From assembly GCF_900105345.1 (NCBI RefSeq), contig NZ_FNSN01000003.1, forward strand, positions 1,364,001 to 1,428,000: a stretch of 64,000 bases of DNA, given 5' to 3'. Within the stretch, counting starts at the first letter, position 1, and each line of letters starts with the position of its first letter. The position numbers and the translations under genes were made by a program. A model generated the notes under the pieces. The model saw only the letters and a list, made by a program, of their open reading frames with translations. It was not told the origin of the DNA and did not search any database. Source of the DNA: Arthrobacter woluwensis (GTDB taxonomy: Bacteria; Actinomycetota; Actinomycetes; Actinomycetales; Micrococcaceae). This document shows, piece after piece, positions 54,208 through 63,258 of the stretch.

Positions 54208-55586
54208 ACACGACGGCGTGGACAGGGCATGACACTCAGCTCATCATCGTGGCGCTTCTCGGCATCGCCGCGATCGTCCTCCTCATCACCAAACTCAAGG
54301 TCCACCCCTTCCTGGCCCTCGTGCTGGGTTCGGCGTTCGTGGGCCTGGCCTCCGGGGTCGACTTCCCGAAGGTGATCTCCAACTTCGAAGACGGCGTGGG
54401 CGGTGTCCTCAAGGAGGTCGGCCTCCTGATCGCCCTCGGCGCCATGCTCGGCAAGCTCCTCGCCGACTCCGGTGGCGCCAACCGCGTGGTCGACACCTTG
54501 CTGGACAAGGCCAAGGGCAACAAGCTCGTCTGGATGATGACCCTGGTCGCGGTCATCATCGGTCTGCCCATGTTCTTCGAGATCGGCCTCGTGCTGCTGC
54601 TTCCCGTGATCGTGCTGGTCGCCCAGCGCTCCGGGCTCAAGCTCATGCGCGTCGCCATCCCCGCGCTGGCCGGCCTGTCCGTCCTGCACGGTCTGGTCCC
54701 GCCGCACCCGGGTCCGCTCGTGGCCATCGCCGCGCTGAAGGCCGACCTCGGCCTCACCCTGATGTTCGGTCTCGCCGTCGCCGTGCCGACGGTCATCATC
54801 TGCGGCCCGCTCCTCTCCAAGCTCGCGGCCCGCTGGGTCCCGGTCGACGCACCGGCCGTGGCCGGCGGCATCGACACCCAGTCCGGTCCGGACCTCAACG
54901 AGGTCAAGCGTGTGCCGAGCTTCGGCATCACGCTCTTCACGATCGTGTTCCCGGTCATCCTGATGCTCTTCAAGGCGATCGTGGACATCACGACGCCGGC
55001 CAAGGACCCGTCCACTCTCCGGGTCTTCGCGGACTTCATCGGCGAGCCGCTCGTGGCCATGACCCTGGCCGTCATCCTGGCCATGGTGACCTTCGGCTAC
55101 GCGGTCGGCTTCAACGGCTCCACCATCACCTCCAAGCTCGGCGCAAGCCTCGGTCCGATCGCCGCGATCATCCTGATCGTCGGTGCGGGCGGCGGTTTCA
55201 AGCAGACGCTGATCGGCGCGGGCGTGGGCGACGCGGTGGCCAAGTGGGCGACCGGCGCCAACATCTCGGTGCTGGTGCTCGGCTTCCTCATCGCAGTGGC
55301 CCTGCGGCTCGCGACCGGATCCGCCACGGTGGCCACGGTCACCGCGGCCGGCATCGTGGCCCCGCTCGCCAGCGGCCTCTCCCCGGCGCACGGAGCGCTC
55401 CTGGTCCTCGCGATCGGGGCGGGTTCGCTCTTCCTCTCGCATGTCAACGACGCCGGCTTCTGGCTCGTGAAGGAACTGTTCGGCCTCACCGTGGGTCAGA
55501 CGTTCAAGACCTGGTCCGTGATGGAGACCCTGATCTCCGTGGTCGGCTTCGTCTGCGTCATGCTGCTCTCCTTCGTGGTCCCGTAG
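54204..55586 (+). CDS. gntP: Gluconate:H+ symporter (GntP family)
   Basis: A 460-residue inner-membrane permease with about twelve to fourteen hydrophobic segments. The family features are KVHPFLALVLGSAFVGLASG, a GLPMFFEIGLVLLLPV stretch, VPPHPGPLVAIAAL and a C-terminal SHVNDAGFWLVKELFGL. It is coupled to gntK, so uptake and phosphorylation are made together. A strong terminator follows 10 bp after the stop. Confidence 0.94.
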   Translation: MNTTAWTGHDTQLIIVALLGIAAIVLLITKLKVHPFLALVLGSAFVGLASGVDFPKVISNFEDGVGGVLKEVGLLIALGAMLGKLLADSGGANRVVDTLLDKAKGNKLVWMMTLVAVIIGLPMFFEIGLVLLLPVIVLVAQRSGLKLMRVAIPALAGLSVLHGLVPPHPGPLVAIAALKADLGLTLMFGLAVAVPTVIICGPLLSKLAARWVPVDAPAVAGGIDTQSGPDLNEVKRVPSFGITLFTIVFPVILMLFKAIVDITTPAKDPSTLRVFADFIGEPLVAMTLAVILAMVTFGYAVGFNGSTITSKLGASLGPIAAIILIVGAGGGFKQTLIGAGVGDAVAKWATGANISVLVLGFLIAVALRLATGSATVATVTAAGIVAPLASGLSPAHGALLVLAIGAGSLFLSHVNDAGFWLVKELFGLTVGQTFKTWSVMETLISVVGFVCVMLLSFVVP

Positions 55587-55595
55587 CAGCGCGCT

Positions 55596-55645
55596 GACGA
55601 CGGCGGGTGGTCACCCCTCAGGGTGACCACCCGCCGTCGTCGTTT
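55596..55645. terminator. Bidirectional terminator between gntP and trmL
   Basis: A perfect 21-bp stem with a 4-nt CTCA loop, followed on the plus strand by GTTTAA, lies between convergent genes. Confidence 0.85.
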
Positions 55646-55737
55646 AACCGATCGATTGCTCCGTACGATGACATTCCGGGGTCCCGGAGACCTGAAAAAG
55701 ACATCCTGTGGAGCAGTCGATCAGAGGGGAGCGGGAG

Positions 55738-56205
55738 TCAGAGCTGGGCGCCCTGGAAGCCGTTCTGGCGCCAGGCCTCGAAGAGGACGATCGACGCCGA
55801 GTTCGCGAGATTCAGCGAGCGGCGCGAGGGCAGCATGGGGATCCGCACCCGGGACGTCACGTGGGCATCGTCCTTGACCTCGCGGGGGAGGCCGACGGAC
55901 TCCGGCCCGAACATGAGCACGTCACCGGGGAGGTAGTCGACGTCGGTGTAGGAGGTCTCGCCGTCGCTCGTGAACGCGAAGACGCGGCGCGGCTTGAGAG
56001 CCTCCCACGCCGCTTCCAGGGTGGGGTGGACCGTCACGACGGCGAGATCGTGGTAGTCGAGGCCGGCGCGGCGCAGCTTGGCGTCATCGAAGTCGAATCC
56101 GAGAGGTTCCACGAGGTGGAGCTCCGCCCCGGAGATGGCCGCCAGACGAATGGCGTTGCCGGTGTTGCCAGGGATTTCGGGGGTGTAGAACAGGATGCGG
56201 AACAC
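55738..56205 (-). CDS. trmL: tRNA (cytidine/uridine-2'-O-)-methyltransferase TrmL
   Basis: A 155-residue SPOUT methyltransferase that modifies position 34 of tRNA-Leu isoacceptors. The whole protein is one knotted domain: FYTPEIPGNTGNAIRLAA near the N-terminus, then MFGPESVGLP and IPMLPSRRSLNLANSASIVLFE, which form the S-adenosylmethionine-binding trefoil knot. The length matches the family. It stands alone with a minus-strand orientation. Confidence 0.92.
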   Translation of the reverse strand: MFRILFYTPEIPGNTGNAIRLAAISGAELHLVEPLGFDFDDAKLRRAGLDYHDLAVVTVHPTLEAAWEALKPRRVFAFTSDGETSYTDVDYLPGDVLMFGPESVGLPREVKDDAHVTSRVRIPMLPSRRSLNLANSASIVLFEAWRQNGFQGAQL

Positions 56206-56268
56206 CCGATCATCCTATCCGGACGGAGGGGAGAGCCAGGTCAGGACGGCCCGCTCAACGGCTCGGGC

Positions 56269-57222
56269 TCAGTGCATTCCACGGATGAGACGGGCCAGGG
56301 ACGGCACGTGCACCACGTTCGGCTGGGGGCCGTTGGCCAGGAACTCCCGCAGACCCCGGATGGTCCCGGCGGCGTTGGCCACCTCCACCCCGCCCGCGAC
56401 GCCCGGCCTGCGGTCGATCACGGGTTCGTGCAGATTGTCCCCAGGGCCGAGGACCATGGTCCAGCCCGTGACGTGAAGCTCCGGGAAGAGGTCCTGGAGA
56501 TGGCGCACCGAGTGCTCGAGCAGCGGGGGGAGCACCGCACGTCCGCCGTGCAGCAGGCTCTCCCCGTCCCAGGCGTAGGCGCCGTGAGGGAGCACCATGG
56601 AATCGATCAGGGCCAGGCGGTACCCGGCGAGAATCGCGTGATCGATGTGGGTTTTGCCGTCCGGGGCCTTCAGACCGTTGACAAGCCGCGCGGACGGCTG
56701 CTGCGCCACCACATGGCGCAGCAGGAGCTGCATCGTCCGCTGCTCGCGCCGGATGCGGGCCTCGGCCCCGAAGATGCCGCGCTTCCGGGGCAGGCCGTGC
56801 ATCTGGAGCTTCGCGAGGTCCGCGGGAAGGAGGGCTCCTGGAAGGTCGAGCGGGGGAGCGAACACCGCGGGGTCGTAGGCCTTGGGCCGCGGACCGGAGG
56901 AGCGCGTCGTGGCATGCGAATCCATGCCCGCCTCCCACGCCGTGGAGAAGCCGTCCCGGGACGGGCTGCCCCACCCGCCCTGGCCGTCTCTCTGGCCTGC
57001 GCCTCGCCCTGAGCCGTAACTCGCGTCGTAGCGCGCCCGGGCGGTGTCATCCACCAGGACCTCATAAGCGAGGGTGACGGCGCGGAAGCGCTCGGCATCG
57101 CCGCCGTGGTCCGGATGCGTCAGGCGGGCGGCCCTGCGGTACGCGACCTTGATCTCCTGGGTGCTGGCCGTCATGGCCACGCCCAGGACCTGGTAGTGGT
57201 TCTCACCAGGTACTGTGGTCAT
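56269..57222 (-). CDS. J-domain protein with a NERD-like C-terminal region
   Basis: A 317-residue protein. Residues 1-70 are a J domain with the HPD motif at 36-38 (RLTHPDHGG), which would stimulate an Hsp70 partner. Residues 71-125 are a Gly/Ser-rich linker. Residues about 151-240 resemble a NERD domain: GAEARIRRE, then PDGKTHIDHAILAGYRLALIDS. NERD nucleases have a lysine after the last strand (IDxK); here it is IDSM, so catalysis is doubtful. The ATG has AGGAGAG upstream. No dnaK is nearby. Function unknown; the NERD assignment is by eye. Confidence 0.78.
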   Translation of the reverse strand: MTTVPGENHYQVLGVAMTASTQEIKVAYRRAARLTHPDHGGDAERFRAVTLAYEVLVDDTARARYDASYGSGRGAGQRDGQGGWGSPSRDGFSTAWEAGMDSHATTRSSGPRPKAYDPAVFAPPLDLPGALLPADLAKLQMHGLPRKRGIFGAEARIRREQRTMQLLLRHVVAQQPSARLVNGLKAPDGKTHIDHAILAGYRLALIDSMVLPHGAYAWDGESLLHGGRAVLPPLLEHSVRHLQDLFPELHVTGWTMVLGPGDNLHEPVIDRRPGVAGGVEVANAAGTIRGLREFLANGPQPNVVHVPSLARLIRGMH

Positions 57223-57333
57223 CAGCACTGCCTCTCCTGTACGACGTCCCACGTCACCGCGGCCTTCCCGCGTGCGCCGGTGGTGGTGCAACGAATCGTT
57301 CGCCGGGCCGGTTCCTGGCGTGCACAATAAAGC

Positions 57334-58263
57334 GTGATCAATCGCCAGCGCCCCGTCAAACCACGGCCCCTGGACGGCGTGAGGCTCGCCGTCCTGGTCA
57401 ACCCCTCGGCCGGCAGCCGGCAGGGCATGCTCCGGGCCGCTCGCGCGGTCGCGGTCCTGCAGGAGGCCGGTGCCCGGACCACGGTGCTGTCCGCCGCTGA
57501 AGCGAGCACTCTCGCCGCGATGGCCGACGACGCCGCCTCCTCCGCGGACGCGCTCGTCGCCGTGGGCGGGGACGGCATGGTCCAGGCCGGCGCCGAGGCG
57601 GCTCTCCGGTGCGGTCTGCCCCTGGGCATCATCCCGGCCGGAACCGGGAACGACGCGGCCCGCGCCCTCGGAGTGCCCCGCCGGGGTGACGCGGCGGTCC
57701 ACCGCTTCGTCGCCGCCTGGGCCTCCGGTGGCAGAGCGGTGGACGTGGCCCGCGTGGATCTGCCCGACGGAGCCGTGCGGCACTACGTGACCGCGCTCGC
57801 GGCCGGCTTCGACGCCGTCGTGAACCGGCAGGCCAATGAGTGGACCCGCCCGCGGGGGACGCTGAGGTATGTGGCGGCCATCTTCCGCCGGATCGGGGGA
57901 TTCCGCCCGGTGCACTACCGCTTGCGGGTGGACGGCGTGACCGAGGAGACCGACGCCGTCATCCTCACGGTGGCGAACGGCTCGTCTTTCGGCGGAGGGC
58001 TGAGGATCGCTCCCCGGGCCGTCCCGGATGACGGGATGCTGGACCTGGTCACGGTCGCACCGATCTCCCGGCTCCTCCTGGTGCTGATCTTCCCGCTCGC
58101 CTTCCTCGGCCTGCATGTGCTGCACCCGGCGGTGACGGTGCGGCGGGTGCGGGAGGTGCGCCTGGAATCCGGCGGTCCCGTGTGCCACGCGGACGGGGAA
58201 GCCCTCACCGCGCCGCCACTCTCGGTCACGGTGCTGCCCGGGGCGCTGCGCGTGCTCGTCTGA
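57334..58263 (+). CDS. Diacylglycerol kinase family lipid kinase
   Basis: A 309-residue kinase of the DAGK/YegS family. It shows AVLVNPSAGSRQG (about 19-31), the catalytic-domain motif VAVGGDGMVQAG (GGDG loop), IPAGTGNDAARALGV, and a C-terminal beta-rich domain with an HADGEAL motif. It phosphorylates diacylglycerol or a related lipid. It starts with GTG and diverges from the J-domain gene over 111 bp. Confidence 0.9.
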   Translation: MINRQRPVKPRPLDGVRLAVLVNPSAGSRQGMLRAARAVAVLQEAGARTTVLSAAEASTLAAMADDAASSADALVAVGGDGMVQAGAEAALRCGLPLGIIPAGTGNDAARALGVPRRGDAAVHRFVAAWASGGRAVDVARVDLPDGAVRHYVTALAAGFDAVVNRQANEWTRPRGTLRYVAAIFRRIGGFRPVHYRLRVDGVTEETDAVILTVANGSSFGGGLRIAPRAVPDDGMLDLVTVAPISRLLLVLIFPLAFLGLHVLHPAVTVRRVREVRLESGGPVCHADGEALTAPPLSVTVLPGALRVLV

Positions 58264-58306
58264 CGGAGGCGCTCCGCGGTCGTCATCGCGGACTTAAACT
58301 GGTGGG

Positions 58307-59530
58307 GTGCCTGTCTACCTCGACCATGCCGCCACCACCTCCCTGCACCCCGCCGCGCTCGCAGCCATGACGCGCGAGCTGACGCGCACCGGAAACCCGT
58401 CCTCGCTGCACGGCGCGGGACGCCGGGCCCGGAGCGCCGTCGAAGAGGCCCGTGAGGCCATCGCCGCGGCCGGTGGCGGGCACTCCTCCGAGGTGATCTT
58501 CACCTCGGGCGGCACCGAGGCGGACAATCTGGCGGTCAAGGGGCTCTTCTGGCAGCGCCGGGCCGAGGATCCGCGCCGGGTGCGGATCCTGTGCTCGACG
58601 ATCGAGCACCACGCCGTCATGGACACCGTCGAGTGGCTCGAGCGTGACGAGGGCGCCGAGGTGACCTGGCTCCCCGTGGACGGTGAGGGCCTCCTGGACC
58701 TGACAGCCCTCGAGGCGGAACTCCAGCGTGATCCGGAGTCGATCGCGCTCGTCACCGTCATGTGGGCCAACAACGAAGTGGGGACCATCCAGCCGATCCG
58801 CCGGGTGGTGGAACTCGCGGAGGCTGCCGGGGTCCCGGTGCACTCCGACGCCGTGCAGGCGTTCGGCGCGCTGCCGCTGGGATTCCGCGACTCCGGGCTG
58901 GCCGCCATGAGCGTCAGCGGCCACAAGATCGGGGGGCCAGTGGGCGTCGGGGCGCTGTTCCTGCGCCGCGACGTGAAGCTCGTCCCCGTGCAGCACGGCG
59001 GGGGACAGGAGCGCGATGTGCGGTCCGGCACGCTGGACACCGCCTCGATCGTGGGATTCGCGGCGGCAGCGACCGCCTGCGCGGAGACGCTGGACGACGA
59101 AGGGGCCAGACTCTCCGCGCTCCGCGACCGTCTCATCGAGGGCGTGCGGGCCGCCGTGCCCGAGGCCGTACTCCGCGGTGCGCCGGGTCCGGGACGCCTC
59201 CCGGCCAACGCGCACTTCACATTCCCCGGCTGTGAAGGGGATTCGCTGCTCTTCCTGCTGGACATGTCCGGGGTGGAGAGTTCCACCGGTTCGGCGTGCA
59301 CCGCGGGCGTTCCGCGACCGTCCCATGTGCTGGTGGCGATGGGGCTCGACGAGGAGACGGCGCGCGGCGCCCAGCGGTTCAGCCTGGGGCACACGACGAC
59401 GGACGCCGACGTCGACGCCCTGCTCAAGGCCCTGCCGGGTGCGTTCGCCCAGGCACGCAAGGCGGGCATGGCCGGTCATGAGTCGAGCATCCAGACCGCG
59501 GCGACGGTCGCGCGGGGGAGCGGAGCCTGA
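58307..59530 (+). CDS. Cysteine desulfurase (NifS/IscS class)
   Basis: A 407-residue PLP enzyme that takes sulfur from cysteine as a persulfide. It begins [13 protein letters not shown], has [13 protein letters not shown], the PLP lysine in SGHK (Lys207) and the persulfide cysteine in [10 protein letters not shown] (Cys331), the class I layout. The gene before mnmA suggests that it supplies sulfur for tRNA 2-thiouridine. The order iscS-mnmA is also found in mycobacteria. It starts with GTG. Confidence 0.93.
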   Translation: MPVYLDHAATTSLHPAALAAMTRELTRTGNPSSLHGAGRRARSAVEEAREAIAAAGGGHSSEVIFTSGGTEADNLAVKGLFWQRRAEDPRRVRILCSTIEHHAVMDTVEWLERDEGAEVTWLPVDGEGLLDLTALEAELQRDPESIALVTVMWANNEVGTIQPIRRVVELAEAAGVPVHSDAVQAFGALPLGFRDSGLAAMSVSGHKIGGPVGVGALFLRRDVKLVPVQHGGGQERDVRSGTLDTASIVGFAAAATACAETLDDEGARLSALRDRLIEGVRAAVPEAVLRGAPGPGRLPANAHFTFPGCEGDSLLFLLDMSGVESSTGSACTAGVPRPSHVLVAMGLDEETARGAQRFSLGHTTTDADVDALLKALPGAFAQARKAGMAGHESSIQTAATVARGSGA

Positions 59531-59579
59531 GCGGTCGCGGGCTTTTCCGGGAATACCGCTCAGCCATGGGCGTTAACAT

Positions 59580-59617
59580 GGAAGGACGCGCAGACCGCTT
59601 GCGGTGCGCGTCCTTCC
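59580..59617 (+). promoter_or_regulatory. Hairpin just upstream of mnmA
   Basis: A 12-bp stem (GGAAGGACGCGC) encloses an inner ACCGC/GCGGT stem with a small bulge. It ends 37 nt before the mnmA start and begins 50 nt after the desulfurase stop. There is no T tract. It may be a terminator for the desulfurase gene or a leader structure of mnmA. Confidence 0.5.
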
Positions 59618-59654
59618 ACACTCCCTCCCCGAGAAACCTGATGAGAAAGCCGGT

Positions 59655-60779
59655 ATGCGAGTTCTAGCAGCCATGAGTGGCGGAGTCGATTCCGCCGTCG
59701 CCGCAGCACGGGCGGTCGAGGCCGGCCACGACGTCGTCGGCGTCCACCTGGCGCTCTCCCGCATGCCCGGCACGCTGCGGACCGGAAGCCGCGGCTGCTG
59801 CACCATCGAGGACTCCCGCGACGCCTACCGCGCCTGTGACGTGCTCGGGATCCCGTACTACGTGTGGGACTTCTCGGAGCGCTTCAAGGAGGATGTGGTC
59901 CAGGACTTCATCGACGAGTACGCCGCGGGCCGGACCCCGAACCCGTGCATGCGCTGCAACGAGCGCATCAAGTTCGCCGCGCTCCTGGAGAAGGCCGTCG
60001 CCCTCGGCTTCGACGCCGTCTGCACGGGGCACTACGCCAAGGTGATCGAGGACGAGAACGGCAACCGCGAACTCCACCGTGCCGCCGACTGGGCCAAGGA
60101 CCAGTCCTACGTCCTGGGCGTCCTCACCCACGAGCAGCTCAAGCACGCCATGTTCCCGCTGGCCGAGACCCCGTCCAAGGCGGAGGTCCGGGCCGAGGCG
60201 GAGCGCCGGGGACTCTCGGTGGCCAACAAGCCGGACAGCCACGACATCTGCTTCATCCCCGACGGCGACACCGCCGGCTGGCTCGCCGAGAAGATCGAGA
60301 TGGAGCCGGGTGACATCCTGGACGAGACCGGGGCCAAGGTCGGCGAGCACGGAGGCGCCAACGCGTTCACCGTCGGACAGCGCCGCGGCCTCAAGCTGGG
60401 CCGCCCGGCGTCCGACGGCAAGCCCCGCTTCGTCCTTGAGATCCGCCCCAAGGAGAACACCGTGGTGGTGGGCCCGCAGGCCCTCCTGGCGATCGACGAG
60501 ATCCGCGGCATCAAGATCTCCTGGGCCGGCCTCCCGATCGCCGAGGTCGCCACGGGCGAGGAATTCCCCTGCCACGCCCAGGTCCGGGCGCACGGCGACC
60601 CCGTCCCGGCCCGCGCACGGGTCGAGGAGCGCGACGGCGCGCCGCAGCTCGTCGTGACGCTCGACGAGGCGCTCCGCGGCGTCGCCCCCGGCCAGACCGT
60701 GGTGCTCTACCAGGGCTCGCGCGTGCTGGGTCAGGCGACCATCGACAAGGCCCGTTCGCTCCAGCGCGCCGAACTCTGA
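59655..60779 (+). CDS. mnmA: tRNA-specific 2-thiouridylase MnmA
   Basis: Makes 2-thiouridine at position 34 of Lys, Glu and Gln tRNAs, using sulfur from a cysteine desulfurase. The 374 residues have the PP-loop SGGVDS near the N-terminus, NPCMRCN with Cys98 and DICFIPDG with Cys199 (the catalytic pair), and a C-terminal beta-barrel. ATG 59655 is chosen because [13 protein letters not shown] is the family start. A hairpin precedes it and a 278-bp noncoding interval follows. Confidence 0.95.
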   Translation: MRVLAAMSGGVDSAVAAARAVEAGHDVVGVHLALSRMPGTLRTGSRGCCTIEDSRDAYRACDVLGIPYYVWDFSERFKEDVVQDFIDEYAAGRTPNPCMRCNERIKFAALLEKAVALGFDAVCTGHYAKVIEDENGNRELHRAADWAKDQSYVLGVLTHEQLKHAMFPLAETPSKAEVRAEAERRGLSVANKPDSHDICFIPDGDTAGWLAEKIEMEPGDILDETGAKVGEHGGANAFTVGQRRGLKLGRPASDGKPRFVLEIRPKENTVVVGPQALLAIDEIRGIKISWAGLPIAEVATGEEFPCHAQVRAHGDPVPARARVEERDGAPQLVVTLDEALRGVAPGQTVVLYQGSRVLGQATIDKARSLQRAEL

Positions 60780-61057
60780 GGCGGGGCCGGGGGAGCCTGC
60801 GGGGTGATGTCTGTCCCGACGGAGCGGGTTCCCGGAAGCGGCGCATCGCACGCCAGAGCGAGGAACGAGCGGCGGCTAAGAGAGCAGCAGGGGTACCCTG
60901 CCGAGCTTGCGAGGCCGGGGCGGCTGCGAACGGTGTCTAAGCCGCGAGGGAATCTCCTCCGACGGTGGACCTGACAAGCCCACCCACCCCCGCCTCGCCC
61001 GTCCCACTCAGCGGACGGCCGCCCTGGTTGCCACTCGGCGTCAGTAAACTGGTTCCC
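60780..61057. other. 278-bp noncoding interval with nested inverted repeats
   Basis: No gene is supported. Short inverted repeats follow each other: GCAGGG/CCCTGC around GTA (60887-60901) and GCGGCT/AGCCGC (60920-60945), with more self-complementary GC-rich sequence around them. It may hold the terminator of mnmA and the promoter of aroQ, or a structured RNA. It matches no riboswitch that I can recognise. Confidence 0.4.
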
Positions 61058-61453
61058 ATGACCGCGGAGCACCACATCAGCCAGGCCTTTGATTTCGATC
61101 CCGAAGCGAGCTCGCTCGCCGGGGAAGTGGACCAGAGCGTGATGGACGAACTGCTCACCATCCGGTCCAGCATCGACAACATCGACGCCACGCTCGTGTT
61201 CCTCCTGGCCGAGCGGTTCAAGGCCACCCAGCGCGTCGGCGTCCTGAAAGCCCGCCATAAGCTGCCGGCCGGTGACCCGGGTCGTGAGGCGGCGCAGATC
61301 GCCCGCCTGCGCGCCCTCGCCACCGAGGCGCATCTGGATCCGGCCTTCGCCGAGAAGTTCCTGAATTTCATCATCAGTGAGGTCATCCGGCACCACGAGG
61401 CCATCTCCGCCGACCATGAGCGCCAGGCCGGGCAGGCCGGCTCCCCGGCGTGA
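61058..61453 (+). CDS. Chorismate mutase, type II (AroQ)
   Basis: Converts chorismate to prephenate for phenylalanine and tyrosine. The 131-residue all-helical protein has the AroQ pattern: IRSSIDNIDATLVFLLAERF, then VGVLKARHKLPAGDPGREAAQIARL and a third helix EKFLNFIISEVIRHHEAI. The N-terminal 30 residues are variable. The start ATG has weak ribosome-site support. Its stop overlaps the next GTG by 4 bp. Confidence 0.9.
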   Translation: MTAEHHISQAFDFDPEASSLAGEVDQSVMDELLTIRSSIDNIDATLVFLLAERFKATQRVGVLKARHKLPAGDPGREAAQIARLRALATEAHLDPAFAEKFLNFIISEVIRHHEAISADHERQAGQAGSPA

Positions 61454-62517
61454 CCGCCGAGCAGCGGGGCCTGAGCGGCACCCGCGTCATCGGGTCCGCC
61501 CACGGCCCCTGGCCCGGGACCGACCCGCTCGAAGCCACGCGGGCGGTGCGCGGAGAACTCGGCGCACCGCACGCGGCTCCCTTGGCCGAGCTGCCGTCCC
61601 GAGGCGTGGGCTCCGATGCGACCGGACGCAGCGCCGCCCTGCTCGCCGGACTGTCGGCCGATGTGCAGCCCCATGGCTGGCGCCTCAGTGAGGCCGGTTC
61701 CGCGGACCACCGACGGGCGCTCTCGGCGCTCGCCACGGACCTGCAGGTGCTCGCCGACGTCGCCGGGGCGGAAGAGGCCGCGCCCGGGCCCCTCAAGCTC
61801 CAGCTGCTCGGGCCCGTGACCCTCGCGGGTTCGCTGTATCTGCACCATAGTGAACGCGTGATCTCCGACCACGGCGCGCGCCGTGATGTGGCGCAGGCCC
61901 TCGCGGAGGGGGTTCTGGATCACGTGGCCGCCGCCCGGCGAGCGGTCCCCGGCGCCGAGATCGCCGTCGTCGTGGACGAACCCCTGGTGACGGAGGCACT
62001 GGCCGGAACCATCCCCACCGCGAGCGGCTACCGCACTCTGCGCTCGACACCCGGCGAGGAGGTGACCGCCTCCTGGCGTCTCCTGGTGGAGGCCCTGCAC
62101 TCCGCGGGGGCCACCGAGGTCGCCATCGCCGTCCCGGGGGTCGAGGCGCCGCTGGACCGGATCGTGCAGGCGGGCGCGGACGGGGTGGGCCTGAAGACGG
62201 CGGGCCTCACGACGCGCCAGTGGGAACGGCTCGCGGGGCTGCTCGAAAGCGGCAGGACCGTCTGGGCGGACTGCGTGCCGCTGACGGTCGCCCCCGGCCA
62301 GGAAGCCCGCACGACGACGGCGCTCGCGGACTCGCTGCTGCGCACCTTCCGTGATCTGGGGCTGCCGTCCTCCCTGATGACACGGTTGCGCCTCCTGCCG
62401 GAATCACGCTTCGTCTCCGAACGGGGCGGACAGAGCCGCACCCCCGAGGAAGCCCTCCGGACCCTGCGGCGCGTCACCGCCCTGGCGGACTCGCTCGAGC
62501 AGTCCATCGCCTCCTGA
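61450..62517 (+). CDS. MetE-like (UROD/MetE superfamily) protein
   Basis: A 355-residue single-domain protein related to the C-terminal half of cobalamin-independent methionine synthase. Seen are KLQLLGPVTLAGSLYL, AEIAVVVDEPLV and GVGLKTAGL. True MetE binds zinc with His-x-Cys, Glu and a second Cys. Here the segment after the DEP motif reads LHSAGATEVAIAVPG, with no HxC, and only one Cys (WADCVP) is seen late. So canonical methionine synthesis is unlikely and the substrate is unknown. It is translationally coupled to chorismate mutase. A similar gene (Rv3015c) lies near ligA in mycobacteria, as recalled. Confidence 0.8.
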   Translation: MTAEQRGLSGTRVIGSAHGPWPGTDPLEATRAVRGELGAPHAAPLAELPSRGVGSDATGRSAALLAGLSADVQPHGWRLSEAGSADHRRALSALATDLQVLADVAGAEEAAPGPLKLQLLGPVTLAGSLYLHHSERVISDHGARRDVAQALAEGVLDHVAAARRAVPGAEIAVVVDEPLVTEALAGTIPTASGYRTLRSTPGEEVTASWRLLVEALHSAGATEVAIAVPGVEAPLDRIVQAGADGVGLKTAGLTTRQWERLAGLLESGRTVWADCVPLTVAPGQEARTTTALADSLLRTFRDLGLPSSLMTRLRLLPESRFVSERGGQSRTPEEALRTLRRVTALADSLEQSIAS

Positions 62518-62583
62518 CCGGGCGAATCACCGCTGACGACACGGATACGACAAAGGCCCGGACGTTAAGGGAAGATGGGTGCC

Positions 62584-63258
62584 ATGAAGGGACGCATTCT
62601 GGTAGTTGACGACGACGAGGCACTGGCCGAGATGATCGGCATCGTGCTGCGCAACGACGGCTTCGACCCGAGCTTCTGCGCTGACGGCGCCCAGGCTCTC
62701 AGCGCCTTCCGCAGCGCCAAGCCGGACCTCGTCCTGCTGGATGTCATGCTGCCCGGTTCGGACGGCATCGAAGTCTGCCGTGCCATCCGGGCGGAGTCGG
62801 ACGTCCCGATCGTCATGCTGACCGCCAAGTCGGACACCACCGACGTGGTCCGCGGCCTGGAGTCCGGCGCCGACGATTACGTCCCCAAGCCGTTCAAGCC
62901 CGCTGAACTCGTGGCCCGCGTCCGCGCCCGCCTGCGCCCGGGCGACCAGAAGGCCCCGGAAACCCTCAAGATCGGGGACGTCTCCATCGACGTCGCCGGT
63001 CACACGGTGACCCGTGCCGGTGCGCCGATCTCCCTGACTCCGCTGGAATTCGACCTTCTCGTGGCCCTGGCCCGCAAGCCCTGGCAGGTCTTCACCCGGG
63101 AGCTGCTCTTGGAGCAGGTCTGGGGCTATCGCCATGCCGCGGACACCCGCCTGGTGAACGTCCACGTCCAGCGGCTGCGGTCGAAGATCGAGAAGGACCC
63201 GGAGTCCCCGGAGATCGTCCTGACGGTGCGCGGTGTCGGATACAAAGCCGGTTCCTGA
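62584..63258 (+). CDS. mtrA: Response regulator MtrA (OmpR family)
   Basis: A 224-residue regulator: a receiver domain with ILVVDDDEAL, the phospho-acceptor Asp53 (LVLLDVMLPG), the Thr in MLTAKS and Lys in VPKPFKP, then a winged-helix DNA-binding domain with SLTPLEFDLLVAL and RLRSKIEKDPESPEIVLTVRGVGYK. EALAEMIGIVLRN is close to MtrA of mycobacteria, which controls cell-wall and division genes. ATG 62584 is preferred over ATG 62575 because AAGGGA is then about 11 nt upstream. The sensor kinase gene follows and overlaps. Confidence 0.93.
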   Translation: MKGRILVVDDDEALAEMIGIVLRNDGFDPSFCADGAQALSAFRSAKPDLVLLDVMLPGSDGIEVCRAIRAESDVPIVMLTAKSDTTDVVRGLESGADDYVPKPFKPAELVARVRARLRPGDQKAPETLKIGDVSIDVAGHTVTRAGAPISLTPLEFDLLVALARKPWQVFTRELLLEQVWGYRHAADTRLVNVHVQRLRSKIEKDPESPEIVLTVRGVGYKAGS

